Shown one piece after another: positions 7,408 to 14,180 of a stretch of 17,622 nucleotides of DNA (position 1 is the stretch's first letter; each line of letters begins with the position of its first letter). The DNA comes from JAHRVQ01 sp046290215. Lineage in GTDB: Bacteria > Pseudomonadota > Gammaproteobacteria > Pseudomonadales > Azotimanducaceae. The translations under genes and the position numbers were made by a program. Location of the stretch: the NCBI GenBank assembly GCA_046290215.1, contig JBKAGC010000053.1, positions 1 through 17,622 on the forward strand. The letters run 5' to 3'. The notes beneath the pieces are model-generated. The model saw only the letters and a program-made list of their open reading frames with translations, made no database searches and was not told where the DNA came from.

Positions 7408-8508
7408 TCAAGGTTCCAGCGGTAAATAGATTGAAAACACGGTGCGGCCGGGCCGACTATCAAACTCAATCAAACCGTTGTGTTGGTGCACGATAGATTG
7501 CGCGACTGATAAGCCAAGCCCGGTGCCTTCTGAGCGACCGGTTATCATGGGATAAAATAGGTGTTCTTTGAGGTGTTCTGGAATCCCCGGGCCGTTATCA
7601 ACCACATCGATTTTTGCGACAAGTTTGTGTTGGGTCGTGCCGATGGTAAAGAGGCGCTCTACCCGGGTAGTAAAAGTAATCCTTGGATGCGGTGTATTTT
7701 CTAAAGACTGCATCGCATTGCGAGCCACATTTAGCACCACTTGAACCATTTGTTCGAGATCAATACTCAACTCTGGAATGGAAGGGTCATAATCGGAGAT
7801 CAACTCAAGGGCCGGGTCGGCTTCCAATTCAATCAACGTCCGCACCCGCTCTATGACCTCGTGAACATTGGTCAGACTCGGTTGTGGCAAAGAATTTGGT
7901 CCAAGCAAACGATCAACCAGAGCAGTGAGGCGGTCGGTCTCATCAACAATAATCTCGGTATAGGCTTTCAGTTCCTGGGTGGGTAGCTCGCGTTCCAGTA
8001 ATTGGGCGGAGCCACGAATACCACCGAGGGGGTTTTTAATCTCATGGGCCAGGCCGCGTACTAACTGCCGGCTGATGGCGTGCTGATTGGTCAGGTTTTC
8101 ATCGCGGTCGATCCGTAAGTATCGGTCCAGAGGATAAAGCTCAACAATGGCAGTTGAGCCCGTCTCAGATCGTACCGGCGTGATGCAGTAGTCACAGGTA
8201 ATGGTGTTACCACTGATTAACTCTAACTTAACCTTTCGGCCTGTGAAGACCTGTTCGGTTTTGAGGGCATCATGAAGAATCCCCTCGATTTCTGATGCCA
8301 CCTGAAAAATATCCCCAAGATGGCAATCCTTAACCTGATTCCCGGATACCTCCAGCAGATTTTCTGCGGCGGCGTTGAGAAAGGTCAGGCGTAATTGGTC
8401 GTTCAACTCCACAACGCTGATGTTGAGATGGTTGATAAGGTCGTCAGTCATACTCTGCTCGCGTAGATTCGGCAGTGTTGCGGTGTTGGTCTGAAGGTTA
8501 GCTTGCAT
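7408..8508 (-). CDS. ntrB: Nitrogen regulation sensor histidine kinase NtrB (NR(II))
   Basis: This cytoplasmic kinase/phosphatase, controlled by PII proteins, phosphorylates NtrC when nitrogen is scarce. ATG 8508 is chosen because AGAGGT (8515-8520) lies six nt upstream, giving 366 aa. ATG 8451 (protein starting MTDDLINHL) aligns better with the start of Pseudomonas NtrB and would be the start if the sigma-54 promoter candidate is used. An N-terminal PAS domain (about 20-130) is followed by the H-box GLAHEIKNPLGG with H155, an N-box (VVLNVARNAMQSL), DNGPGIP and GTGLGLS. No membrane segment is seen, as expected for NtrB. Its upstream region carries an NtrC dyad, so it is probably autoregulated. 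Confidence 0.95.
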   Translation of the reverse strand: MQANLQTNTATLPNLREQSMTDDLINHLNISVVELNDQLRLTFLNAAAENLLEVSGNQVKDCHLGDIFQVASEIEGILHDALKTEQVFTGRKVKLELISGNTITCDYCITPVRSETGSTAIVELYPLDRYLRIDRDENLTNQHAISRQLVRGLAHEIKNPLGGIRGSAQLLERELPTQELKAYTEIIVDETDRLTALVDRLLGPNSLPQPSLTNVHEVIERVRTLIELEADPALELISDYDPSIPELSIDLEQMVQVVLNVARNAMQSLENTPHPRITFTTRVERLFTIGTTQHKLVAKIDVVDNGPGIPEHLKEHLFYPMITGRSEGTGLGLSVAQSIVHQHNGLIEFDSRPGRTVFSIYLPLEP

Positions 8509-8521
8509 GGTGGTACCTCTA

Positions 8522-8537
8522 AGCAAAAACTAAACCA
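8522..8537 (-). promoter_or_regulatory. Candidate sigma-54 promoter for ntrBC
   Basis: On the minus strand TGGTTTAGTTTTTGCT has the invariant GG and GC separated by exactly 10 nt and matches TGG and TTGCT of the consensus, but its middle (TTTAG instead of CACGR) is a poor match in a T-rich stretch. The implied start of transcription is near 8511, which would exclude the ATG at 8508 and require ATG 8451. The NtrC dyad would then be centred about 97 nt upstream, a normal enhancer distance. This is a plausible but unproven element. Confidence 0.35.
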
Positions 8538-8592
8538 GCTTCTGATATACCGTAAACATTGGCCTTCAGGCGCAAATCGCCCTGGAACATTG

Positions 8593-8621
8593 CTAATATT
8601 GCACCAAAACGGTGCTAACAA
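8593..8621 (-). promoter_or_regulatory. Candidate sigma-70 promoter for ntrBC, overlapped by NtrC site
   Basis: On the minus strand TTGTTA (8621-8616) and TATTAG (8598-8593) each match four of six consensus bases and are spaced by exactly 17 nt. The whole spacer apart from its last two bases is the NtrC dyad at 8601-8615. Repression of a housekeeping promoter by NtrC bound over it is established for the E. coli glnA-glnL-glnG region. Transcription would start near 8586, giving a leader of about 78 nt before ATG 8508. Confidence 0.45.
8601..8615. promoter_or_regulatory. NtrC-binding site upstream of ntrB
   Basis: GCACC-AAAAC-GGTGC is a perfect 5+5+5 dyad matching the NtrC consensus (GCACC-N5-GGTGC) and is nearly the same as the strong enteric glnA sites. 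A flanking T at 8600 extends the match. It lies 93-107 nt upstream of the ntrB ATG and close to the 3' end of the DUF4124 gene. It probably mediates autoregulation of ntrBC. An intrinsic terminator is excluded because the dyad is not followed by a T-run on the minus strand. Confidence 0.82.
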
Positions 8622-8633
8622 AAAGCTGTGCGC

Positions 8634-9179
8634 TTAATTGGTGCGCTTGATGATGGAAACTCGCTGGAGCGTCGCGGTGACGCTGTTGCTGGTTTGCAAT
8701 GTTTCGCCGGACTGGTCCTCAATAATCCTTGCTTGAAACTGATGAGTGCCGCGATCCACGTTCTCTAGCAATATCGGACCACCGGCCTTCTGGGCTTTCG
8801 CTACCTGGCCATCGAGAATGAGTTCCAGCGTATGGTTTGCTTGTAGCGCTGGCTCAATGGCAATTTGCACGGTGATATTGCCAGCATTGTTGCGAAAGGC
8901 GCTTTCGTGTTGTGGGCTGAGAATTTCCAGACGCTCATAAGCAGGCCCCACCGTGACTTCATCCTCTGGGTCGGCGTTCAGTTGAAACTGAGGGGTTGGC
9001 GGCGACTCAAAAGTTTGCGGCGTCTGCACTTTGATTTCTTCAGCATCTTCCCCCGCTTGATCGCTAAAGATCGGGTTGCCATTGGCATCACGGGTTTTAA
9101 ATACAGTACTGGCAGCATTGGCAGCACCGCTCAGGGTTACCATGGAGAAAGCCAGTATCACGGCCAGGTTCAGTTTCAT
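8634..9179 (-). CDS. Secreted DUF4124 domain protein
   Basis: This 181-residue protein has a Sec signal peptide (MKLNLAVILAFSMVTLSGAANA, cleavage probably after ANA). Directly after it comes a DUF4124 unit (about residues 24-50: VFKTRDANGNPIFSDQAG), a short beta-rich motif of unknown function common in gammaproteobacterial periplasmic proteins. A linker rich in Pro, Glu and Asp follows, and then about 100 residues that look like an immunoglobulin/fibronectin-type beta sandwich (ITVQIAIEP, HTLELILDGQ, GTHQFQARIIE). There are no cysteines and no membrane anchor. A gene of this type lies between glnA and ntrB in many gammaproteobacteria, including Pseudomonas, but its role is unknown. It follows the glnA terminator and so should have its own promoter in 9180-9262, which I cannot identify firmly. 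Confidence 0.8.
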   Translation of the reverse strand: MKLNLAVILAFSMVTLSGAANAASTVFKTRDANGNPIFSDQAGEDAEEIKVQTPQTFESPPTPQFQLNADPEDEVTVGPAYERLEILSPQHESAFRNNAGNITVQIAIEPALQANHTLELILDGQVAKAQKAGGPILLENVDRGTHQFQARIIEDQSGETLQTSNSVTATLQRVSIIKRTN

Positions 9180-9262
9180 CGTCTTTACCGCAGTCAGGTC
9201 TGCATAAGTTCCGTAATGCGCAGTTTCGGTGATATCCGGGATATAAGCAAAACCTCTAAACG

Positions 9263-9290
9263 AAAAACCCCGACCAGAGCCGGGGTTTTC
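9263..9290 (-). terminator. Intrinsic terminator after glnA
   Basis: AAAACCCCG (9264-9272) pairs perfectly with CGGGGTTTT (9281-9289) around an 8-nt loop. On the minus strand the GC-rich stem runs into TTTTTCGTTT. It starts 62 nt after the glnA stop codon and separates glnA from the DUF4124-ntrB-ntrC genes. The A/T arms make it look bidirectional, but no + strand gene ends here. Confidence 0.85.
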
Positions 9291-9351
9291 GCGACGAATG
9301 ATTCGCTGTGCGCAGATTCTGCGGCGCGCGGCGGCGAACCTTGTTGCTGGT

Positions 9352-10764
9352 TTACACGGAGTAGTACATCTCGAATTCCACCGGGTGTGTGGTGGAGTTA
9401 AGGCGAGTCACTTCTTCCATCTTCAGGTCGATGTAGCCATCAATTTGAGAATCTGTAAACACATCGCCTTCCAGGAGGAAGTTACGGTCTGCATCCAGGT
9501 TGTCCAGGGCCATTTCTAGAGAAGAACAAACTGTTGGTAGATCTTTGAGTTCTTCTGCAGGCATGTCGTAAAGGTCCTTATCCAGTGGGCCAACTGGCTC
9601 GATTTTGTTCTTAATGCCGTCAAGGCCGGCCATCATCATGGCCGAAAACATCAGATAAGGATTCGCAGTTGGATCGCCAAAGCGTGCCTCGATACGGACA
9701 CCTTTTGGGCTACCGCCTTGTACATATGGAATACGAATAGAAGCGGAGCGGTTGCGAGCCGAGTAAACCAGCATCAGTGGTGCTTCGAAACCTGGTACCA
9801 GACGCTTGTAAGAGTTTGTTGAGGCATTTGAGAAGGCGTTGATGGCGCGAGCGTGCTTGATGATACCGCCAATGTACCAGAGTGCTTCCTGAGACAAGTT
9901 GCCGTAACCATCGCCAGCAAAACAGTTGCTGCCATCTTTCCAGATGGACTGGTGCAAGTGCATGCCGCTGCCATTGTCACCTACTAGAGGTTTAGGCATA
10001 AAAGTGGCAGTTTTGCCGTAAGCATGGGCCACATTGTGGACGCAGTACTTGTAGATTTGTACTTCATCGGCTTTGGCTGTCAGAGTGTTGAAGCTCACGC
10101 CAATTTCACATTGTCCAGCGGTACCTACTTCGTGGTGGTGCAGGTCAATATCCAGGCCCATGGCTTCCATTGCGGCACACATGGAGTTGCGCACATCTAA
10201 CAAAGAGTCAACCGGTGGTACTGGGAAGTAACCGCCTTTCACCCCAGGACGGTGCCCCAGGTTGCCGCCTTCGATGCTAGCGCCGGACATCCAGGCTGCT
10301 TCTTCAGATTCAATCTTATAGAAAGCGCCGCTCATGTCAGCGTCAAATTTAACGTCGTCAAAAATGAAGAACTCAGGTTCTGGACCGAAGTAAGCGGTGT
10401 CACCGATGCCGGTGCTGGTGAGGTACGCCTCGGCGCGTCGTGCTGTGGAGCGAGGATCGCGCTCGTAACCCTGGAGCGTGCTGGGTTCAACAATATCGCA
10501 GCGCAGGTTTACCGTGGTCTCTTCAACAAAAGGGTCAACCACGGCGGTGCTGTCGTCTGGCATCAAGATCATGTCCGATTCGTTGATAGCCTTCCAACCA
10601 GAAATGGACGAGCCATCGAACATGGCGCCAGTTTCAAAAAACTCAGCATCAATTTTACCGGCATAGTTGGTAACGTGCTGTTCTTTGCCTCGCGGGTCGG
10701 TGAATCTAAGATCCACCCAGGTTGCATCACTTTCTTTGATGAGATTTAGGGTCTTTTCGGACAT
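9352..10764 (-). CDS. glnA: Glutamine synthetase, type I
   Basis: This ATP-dependent enzyme condenses ammonia and glutamate to glutamine and is the main ammonia-assimilation step under nitrogen limitation; it acts as a cytoplasmic dodecamer. At 470 aa it is the usual GSI-beta length. Visible signatures are FDGSSISGW near the N-terminus, the metal/glutamate-binding PEPEFFIF and HHEVGTAGQCEIG, NGSGMHLHQS, KRLVPGFEAP, RNRSASIRIP and EARFGDPTANPYL. Tyr399 in KDLYDMPAEE is the adenylylation site, so control by GlnE is expected. GAGGAG lies 6 nt before the ATG. The upstream gap (10765-10901) contains an imperfect NtrC dyad. A terminator follows the gene. Confidence 0.98.
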   Translation of the reverse strand: MSEKTLNLIKESDATWVDLRFTDPRGKEQHVTNYAGKIDAEFFETGAMFDGSSISGWKAINESDMILMPDDSTAVVDPFVEETTVNLRCDIVEPSTLQGYERDPRSTARRAEAYLTSTGIGDTAYFGPEPEFFIFDDVKFDADMSGAFYKIESEEAAWMSGASIEGGNLGHRPGVKGGYFPVPPVDSLLDVRNSMCAAMEAMGLDIDLHHHEVGTAGQCEIGVSFNTLTAKADEVQIYKYCVHNVAHAYGKTATFMPKPLVGDNGSGMHLHQSIWKDGSNCFAGDGYGNLSQEALWYIGGIIKHARAINAFSNASTNSYKRLVPGFEAPLMLVYSARNRSASIRIPYVQGGSPKGVRIEARFGDPTANPYLMFSAMMMAGLDGIKNKIEPVGPLDKDLYDMPAEELKDLPTVCSSLEMALDNLDADRNFLLEGDVFTDSQIDGYIDLKMEEVTRLNSTTHPVEFEMYYSV

Positions 10765-10837
10765 TAAGGGCTCCTCGAGGGTTTGGATCTAAGATTTAGG
10801 TTTAATTGCGGCGCACAGAATATGTCATCGCCTGGCA

Positions 10838-10843
10838 AATATA
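10838..10843 (-). promoter_or_regulatory. Possible -10 element for glnA
   Basis: TATATT on the minus strand matches five of six -10 bases and would start transcription about 66 nt before the glnA ATG. The expected -35 position (10861-10866) holds a poor match and is covered by the NtrC-like dyad. No sequence with the sigma-54 GG-N10-GC spacing was found between the dyad and the gene, so the glnA promoter is not securely located. Confidence 0.3.
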
Positions 10844-10856
10844 AACTGTCCCGGGC

Positions 10857-10871
10857 GCGCCATAGTGGTGC
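10857..10871. promoter_or_regulatory. NtrC-like site upstream of glnA
   Basis: On the minus strand GCACC-ACTAT-GGCGC matches the NtrC dyad with one mismatch (GGCGC for GGTGC) and correct 5-nt spacing. It lies 93-107 nt before the glnA start codon, the same distance as the perfect site before ntrB. It is weaker than the ntrB site. The context (glnA in a genome with ntrBC) makes it credible. Confidence 0.55.
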
Positions 10872-10901
10872 AATAGGTGGCATTTGCCCTGTTTTAGGCT
10901 G

Positions 10902-11132
10902 TCAACTTTGGTGCGCGGTGATGGTGATGATGATTTCGCCGTCCTGGTCTTCTATTTTGTTGACCTCATGACCATGAATTCTGCACCAGGCAGGGACGTC
11001 GTTGCGTACGCCCGGGTCGGTGCAAGTGACAACCATTTGCTGGCCATCTTGCAAGGTCTTGATTTGCTCTTGAATGCGTATAACCGGCATGGGGCAGAGC
11101 AGCCTGCGGCAGTTGAGCATGATGGGCTCCAT
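10902..11132 (-). CDS. TusA/SirA-family sulfur carrier protein
   Basis: This 76-residue protein starts at the ATG of a TGATG overlap with the preceding PP-loop gene; a GTG at 11144 would add four residues. It has the TusA fold signature: an early Cys-Pro-x-Pro motif (RRLLCPMPVIRIQEQI), in which the cysteine carries the persulfide, followed by beta-alpha-beta elements with a conserved basic/acidic strand (VVTCTDPGVRNDVPAW) and a C-terminal strand (GEIIITITA). TusA proteins pass sulfur from a cysteine desulfurase to tRNA thiolation or other sulfur pathways. The one-base overlap with a PP-loop thiolation-type ATPase suggests it is that enzyme's dedicated sulfur donor. Whether it is true TusA or a paralogue (YedF/YeeD type) cannot be decided here. 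Confidence 0.82.
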   Translation of the reverse strand: MEPIMLNCRRLLCPMPVIRIQEQIKTLQDGQQMVVTCTDPGVRNDVPAWCRIHGHEVNKIEDQDGEIIITITAHQS

Positions 11133-12178
11133 CAAACGTGCCACCGCTTATCGATCTCCGGCGGCGCAAGGGGCTTGACCGTGACGTTGTGTTGTTCGCC
11201 ATTGGGCTTACGAATAGCAACCTTAACTTGTTCTGCCATGCGGCCCTGGCTGTAGCGGGCGACAATACGTGCAGCGAGTTCGATATCATCCTGGTTCACA
11301 TCGCCGTCGATCAACGTAAAAGCCCCATTGTGAGACACGGGATCAAGACTTATAAACTCGTTTTTGTAGCCGCTGAGATAATTGTTCTCGCCCGCCTCGC
11401 GACTAATGATGAGTTTGAAGTGAGGGCGGGGCCGTAGGTGCCGGCCTACCTTGAGCAACATGATGTCATCTAACGTGTAATCGCGGCTATTGCGCGAGCG
11501 CCACATATCCCCGAGTTTGTCCGAGTAGGACTTATCCGTTAAGAAGCAGCAGCCGCCGGCGGGTTGTGACCAGTCTTCAAAGCCTAGCTGCTCGGCTAAC
11601 TCTATTTGTGGCTTACGATTACGACCATGAAAATCGAAGAGAGCTTCACGATCCACCCAGCCTTCGCGCTCTGGTAAGGTTTCTGGCAACAGTTTGGCGC
11701 AAAGTGGCCGTAACAACCGATCTGCAGCGCCGGACTGGCTGGCTATGATAGGCATAGTTTCTTTGCGCTGGGACTTTGGTCGTTGCCCGATCACCTCGCC
11801 AGTAATGAGGAAGTCAAAGTTATGCTCCTCGGCCCAGGACCAGGCTAGTGCTTTATTCACCATAAAGATCTTGCAGTCCAAACAGGGATTCATGTTCTGA
11901 CCATAGCCGTGTTTGGGATTCAAAAGAACGTCTTTGTATTCTTCAATGACATCAATAATGTGCAACTTGATACCCAGGGTTTCTGCGACCCAAAGGGCAT
12001 TGTTGCGTTTGTCTTTGGATTTGTCCTTTTGCCGGATTGCGTGGGTGTGGCCTTCAACGCAGAAGCCAGTAAAGAAGTTGATGCCTTCAACGTGCACGCC
12101 CTGGTCCATAATGACCTTGGCTGCCAGCATAGAGTCGAGGCCGCCGGAAATCAGGGCGACTGCTTTAGGTGTGCTCAT
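11132..12178 (-). CDS. PP-loop ATPase, MnmA/ThiI-like tRNA thiolation-type enzyme
   Basis: This 348-residue protein has an N-terminal PP-loop SGGLDS (residues 11-16), the adenylating site shared by MnmA, ThiI and related enzymes. A CxxC (C99/C102 in NPCLDCK) sits where MnmA carries its NP-x-x-x-C catalytic segment, and a second cysteine pair (C210/C211, GGCCFLTD) follows the ATPase core. Residues about 245-290 (VGRHLRP, KLIISREAGENNYL) resemble an NFACT-R-type RNA-binding segment. It lacks the THUMP and rhodanese domains of canonical ThiI and is shorter than MnmA. The neighbouring TusA-like gene overlaps its stop. The gene lies between glnA and typA, the thiI location in Pseudomonas. A sulfur-transfer function on RNA is inferred; the substrate is unknown. 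Many databases label such proteins as tRNA methyltransferases or thiouridylases without experiment. Confidence 0.75.
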   Translation of the reverse strand: MSTPKAVALISGGLDSMLAAKVIMDQGVHVEGINFFTGFCVEGHTHAIRQKDKSKDKRNNALWVAETLGIKLHIIDVIEEYKDVLLNPKHGYGQNMNPCLDCKIFMVNKALAWSWAEEHNFDFLITGEVIGQRPKSQRKETMPIIASQSGAADRLLRPLCAKLLPETLPEREGWVDREALFDFHGRNRKPQIELAEQLGFEDWSQPAGGCCFLTDKSYSDKLGDMWRSRNSRDYTLDDIMLLKVGRHLRPRPHFKLIISREAGENNYLSGYKNEFISLDPVSHNGAFTLIDGDVNQDDIELAARIVARYSQGRMAEQVKVAIRKPNGEQHNVTVKPLAPPEIDKRWHV

Positions 12179-12240
12179 ATTGATCTGGATGGTTGCGAGA
12201 CTGGCGAGGTTGACCAGTGGTTAAGTGGTTTCGGCGGCGC

Positions 12241-12246
12241 ATTATA
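12241..12246 (-). promoter_or_regulatory. -10 element for the PP-loop/TusA operon
   Basis: A perfect TATAAT on the minus strand lies 63 nt before the PP-loop start codon. The 17-nt upstream position has only a poor -35 (GAGAAT). It is 46 nt away from another perfect TATAAT on the plus strand, so 12179-12324 looks like a divergent promoter region. Confidence 0.45.
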
Positions 12247-12269
12247 ACGACACTGTTGCGCAAATTCTC

Positions 12270-12298
12270 CTTCCACCTTGAGTTTGGATCGGTATAAT
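12270..12298 (+). promoter_or_regulatory. Sigma-70-type promoter for typA
   Basis: A perfect -10 TATAAT (12293-12298) has a weak -35 (CTTCCA, 12270-12275) at 17-nt spacing. The predicted start near 12305 leaves a leader of about 20 nt before the typA ATG at 12325, with GAGA at 12313-12316 as a weak ribosome-binding site. Confidence 0.6.
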
Positions 12299-12324
12299 GC
12301 CGCGCTTCCGCCGAGACCCAAAAA

Positions 12325-14145
12325 ATGACCCAAAAGCTGCGAAATATTGCCATTATCGCTCACGTTGACCATGGCAAAACCACCCTAATCGATAAACTCT
12401 TGCAACAAGCCGGTGCTTTGCAGCGCGGCGAGGAGCAGGTTGAACGGTTGATGGACTCCAATGACATTGAAAAAGAGCGCGGTATTACCATTCTTGCCAA
12501 AAATACGGCGCTTGAGTGGCACGGCCACCGCATCAATATTGTCGATACCCCGGGGCACGCCGACTTTGGCGGTGAAGTAGAACGAATCCTGTCTATGGTG
12601 GATTCAGTGCTGCTGATTGTGGATGCTGTGGACGGGCCAATGCCGCAAACGCGATTTGTCACCAGCAAGGCTTTTGCCAATGGTCTTAATCCGATTCTGA
12701 TGGTGAACAAAATTGACCGCGAGGGTGCTCGACCTGATTGGGTGGTGGATGAAGTATTTGAGTTGTTTGACCAGCTTGGCGCCAATGACGAGCAGTTAGA
12801 TTTTCCTGTGGTTTATGGGTCAGCCATTGAAGGTCGTGCCGGACTGTCGATGGATAAGATAGAAGATGACATGAGCTGCTTGATGCAAACCATACTCGAG
12901 CATGTCCCAGAGCCAGAGGTGGAGTTAGAGGCGCCATTCCAGATGCAAATTAGTGCCCTGGACTACAGTAGCTATGTTGGCGTCATTGGTCTTGGTCGAG
13001 TAGCGCGCGGTTCTGTCAGCAAGGGTAGCCAGGTCACGGTGGTTGCTGCAGACGGCACCTCGCGCAAAGGCAAGATCCTTCAAGTCATGGGTTATCAGGG
13101 TCTTGAGCGAGTTGAAGTGGATCAGGCACAAGCGGGCGACATTGTCTGTATTACCGGTATTGAAGGCTTGCAGATTTCCGATACCTTGTGTGACCCGGCA
13201 AAGCCTGAAGCGTTACCGCCACTAGTGGTAGATGAACCGACTATTTCTATGACCTTTCAGGTGAACACGTCACCGTTCGCTGGCCGCGACGGTAAGTTTG
13301 TTACCAGCCGTAATATTAAAGAGCGACTCGAGCGGGAACTCATCCACAACGTGGCTCTGCGGGTTGAAGACACCGATCACGCGGATCGATTTAAAGTCTC
13401 TGGTCGCGGTGAATTGCACCTGTCGGTATTGATAGAAAATATGCGCCGGGAAGGTTTTGAACTTGGGGTTTCCCGACCTGAAGTGATCTTTAAGGAAGTG
13501 GATGGCAAACGCCAGGAGCCATTCGAGAATGTCCTGCTTGATGTGGAAGATCAGCATCAAGGCGGGGTGATGGAAGAAATGGGTCGCCGTAAGGCAAATT
13601 TGAATAACCTTTTACCCGACGGCAAGGGCCGGGTACGCCTCGAGTATGTAGCACCGAGCCGCGGTTTAATTGGCTTTCGCTCCGAGTTTCTGACCCTGAC
13701 TTCTGGCACCGGTATTATGACCAGTACTTATTCCCACTACGGCGACGTGGTCAGTGAGGATTTGGAAGGTCGTATTAACGGCGTGCTGGTCAGTATGGCC
13801 AGTGGTAAAAGTCTGGCCTTTGCGCTCTTCAACCTGCAGGCACGGGGCCGCATGTTTATCGAACCTAATGAAGACGTGTACGAAGGCCAGGTAGTGGGTT
13901 TACATACCCGCGGCAATGATCTGGTGGTCAATCCCCTCAAAGGTAAGCAACTTACCAACATCCGTGCTTCCGGTTCTGATGAAAATATTATTTTAACGCC
14001 GCCCATCCGCCACAGCCTTGAGCAGGCCATTGAATTTATCGAGGACGATGAACTCGTTGAGGTCACGCCCAATCATATTCGGATTCGAAAAAAGCTCCTC
14101 ACGGAAAACGAACGCAAGCGCGCTGGCCGCAGCAAGGTGGCGTGA
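12325..14145 (+). CDS. typA: Translational GTPase TypA/BipA
   Basis: This ribosome-associated GTPase of the EF-G/LepA family is involved in 50S assembly and in stress or low-temperature adaptation. At 606 aa it is the standard length. G motifs are all intact: AHVDHGKT (12-19), ERGIT (51-55), DTPGH (74-78) and NKID (128-131). Domains II, III and V follow, and the BipA-specific C-terminal domain starts near residue 480, with the conserved stretch YVAPSRGLIGFRSEF before it. It is transcribed divergently from the PP-loop gene. The next gene follows after 35 nt with its own good ribosome-binding site, so typA may lead the downstream run of genes. Confidence 0.98.
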   Translation: MTQKLRNIAIIAHVDHGKTTLIDKLLQQAGALQRGEEQVERLMDSNDIEKERGITILAKNTALEWHGHRINIVDTPGHADFGGEVERILSMVDSVLLIVDAVDGPMPQTRFVTSKAFANGLNPILMVNKIDREGARPDWVVDEVFELFDQLGANDEQLDFPVVYGSAIEGRAGLSMDKIEDDMSCLMQTILEHVPEPEVELEAPFQMQISALDYSSYVGVIGLGRVARGSVSKGSQVTVVAADGTSRKGKILQVMGYQGLERVEVDQAQAGDIVCITGIEGLQISDTLCDPAKPEALPPLVVDEPTISMTFQVNTSPFAGRDGKFVTSRNIKERLERELIHNVALRVEDTDHADRFKVSGRGELHLSVLIENMRREGFELGVSRPEVIFKEVDGKRQEPFENVLLDVEDQHQGGVMEEMGRRKANLNNLLPDGKGRVRLEYVAPSRGLIGFRSEFLTLTSGTGIMTSTYSHYGDVVSEDLEGRINGVLVSMASGKSLAFALFNLQARGRMFIEPNEDVYEGQVVGLHTRGNDLVVNPLKGKQLTNIRASGSDENIILTPPIRHSLEQAIEFIEDDELVEVTPNHIRIRKKLLTENERKRAGRSKVA

Positions 14146-14180
14146 TCTACAATTAGAAGCAAAATCGCTGAAGGATTTCC

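Noticed and set aside
8600..8616. The dyad upstream of ntrB as an intrinsic terminator of the DUF4124 gene
   Set aside because: No T-run follows on the minus strand, and the sequence fits the NtrC consensus exactly.
8628..8648. Direct repeat of GTGCGCTT at 8628-8635 and 8641-8648
   Set aside because: It is an 8-bp repeat, with the second copy inside the DUF4124 coding end; too short and unsupported to call a regulatory or mobile feature.
10252..10749. 165-codon open frame on the + strand inside glnA
   Set aside because: It is a shadow of the highly conserved glnA frame, and its translation resembles no family I recognise.
12360..12785. 141-codon minus-strand open frame inside typA
   Set aside because: It is antisense to the GTPase domain of typA and has no independent support.
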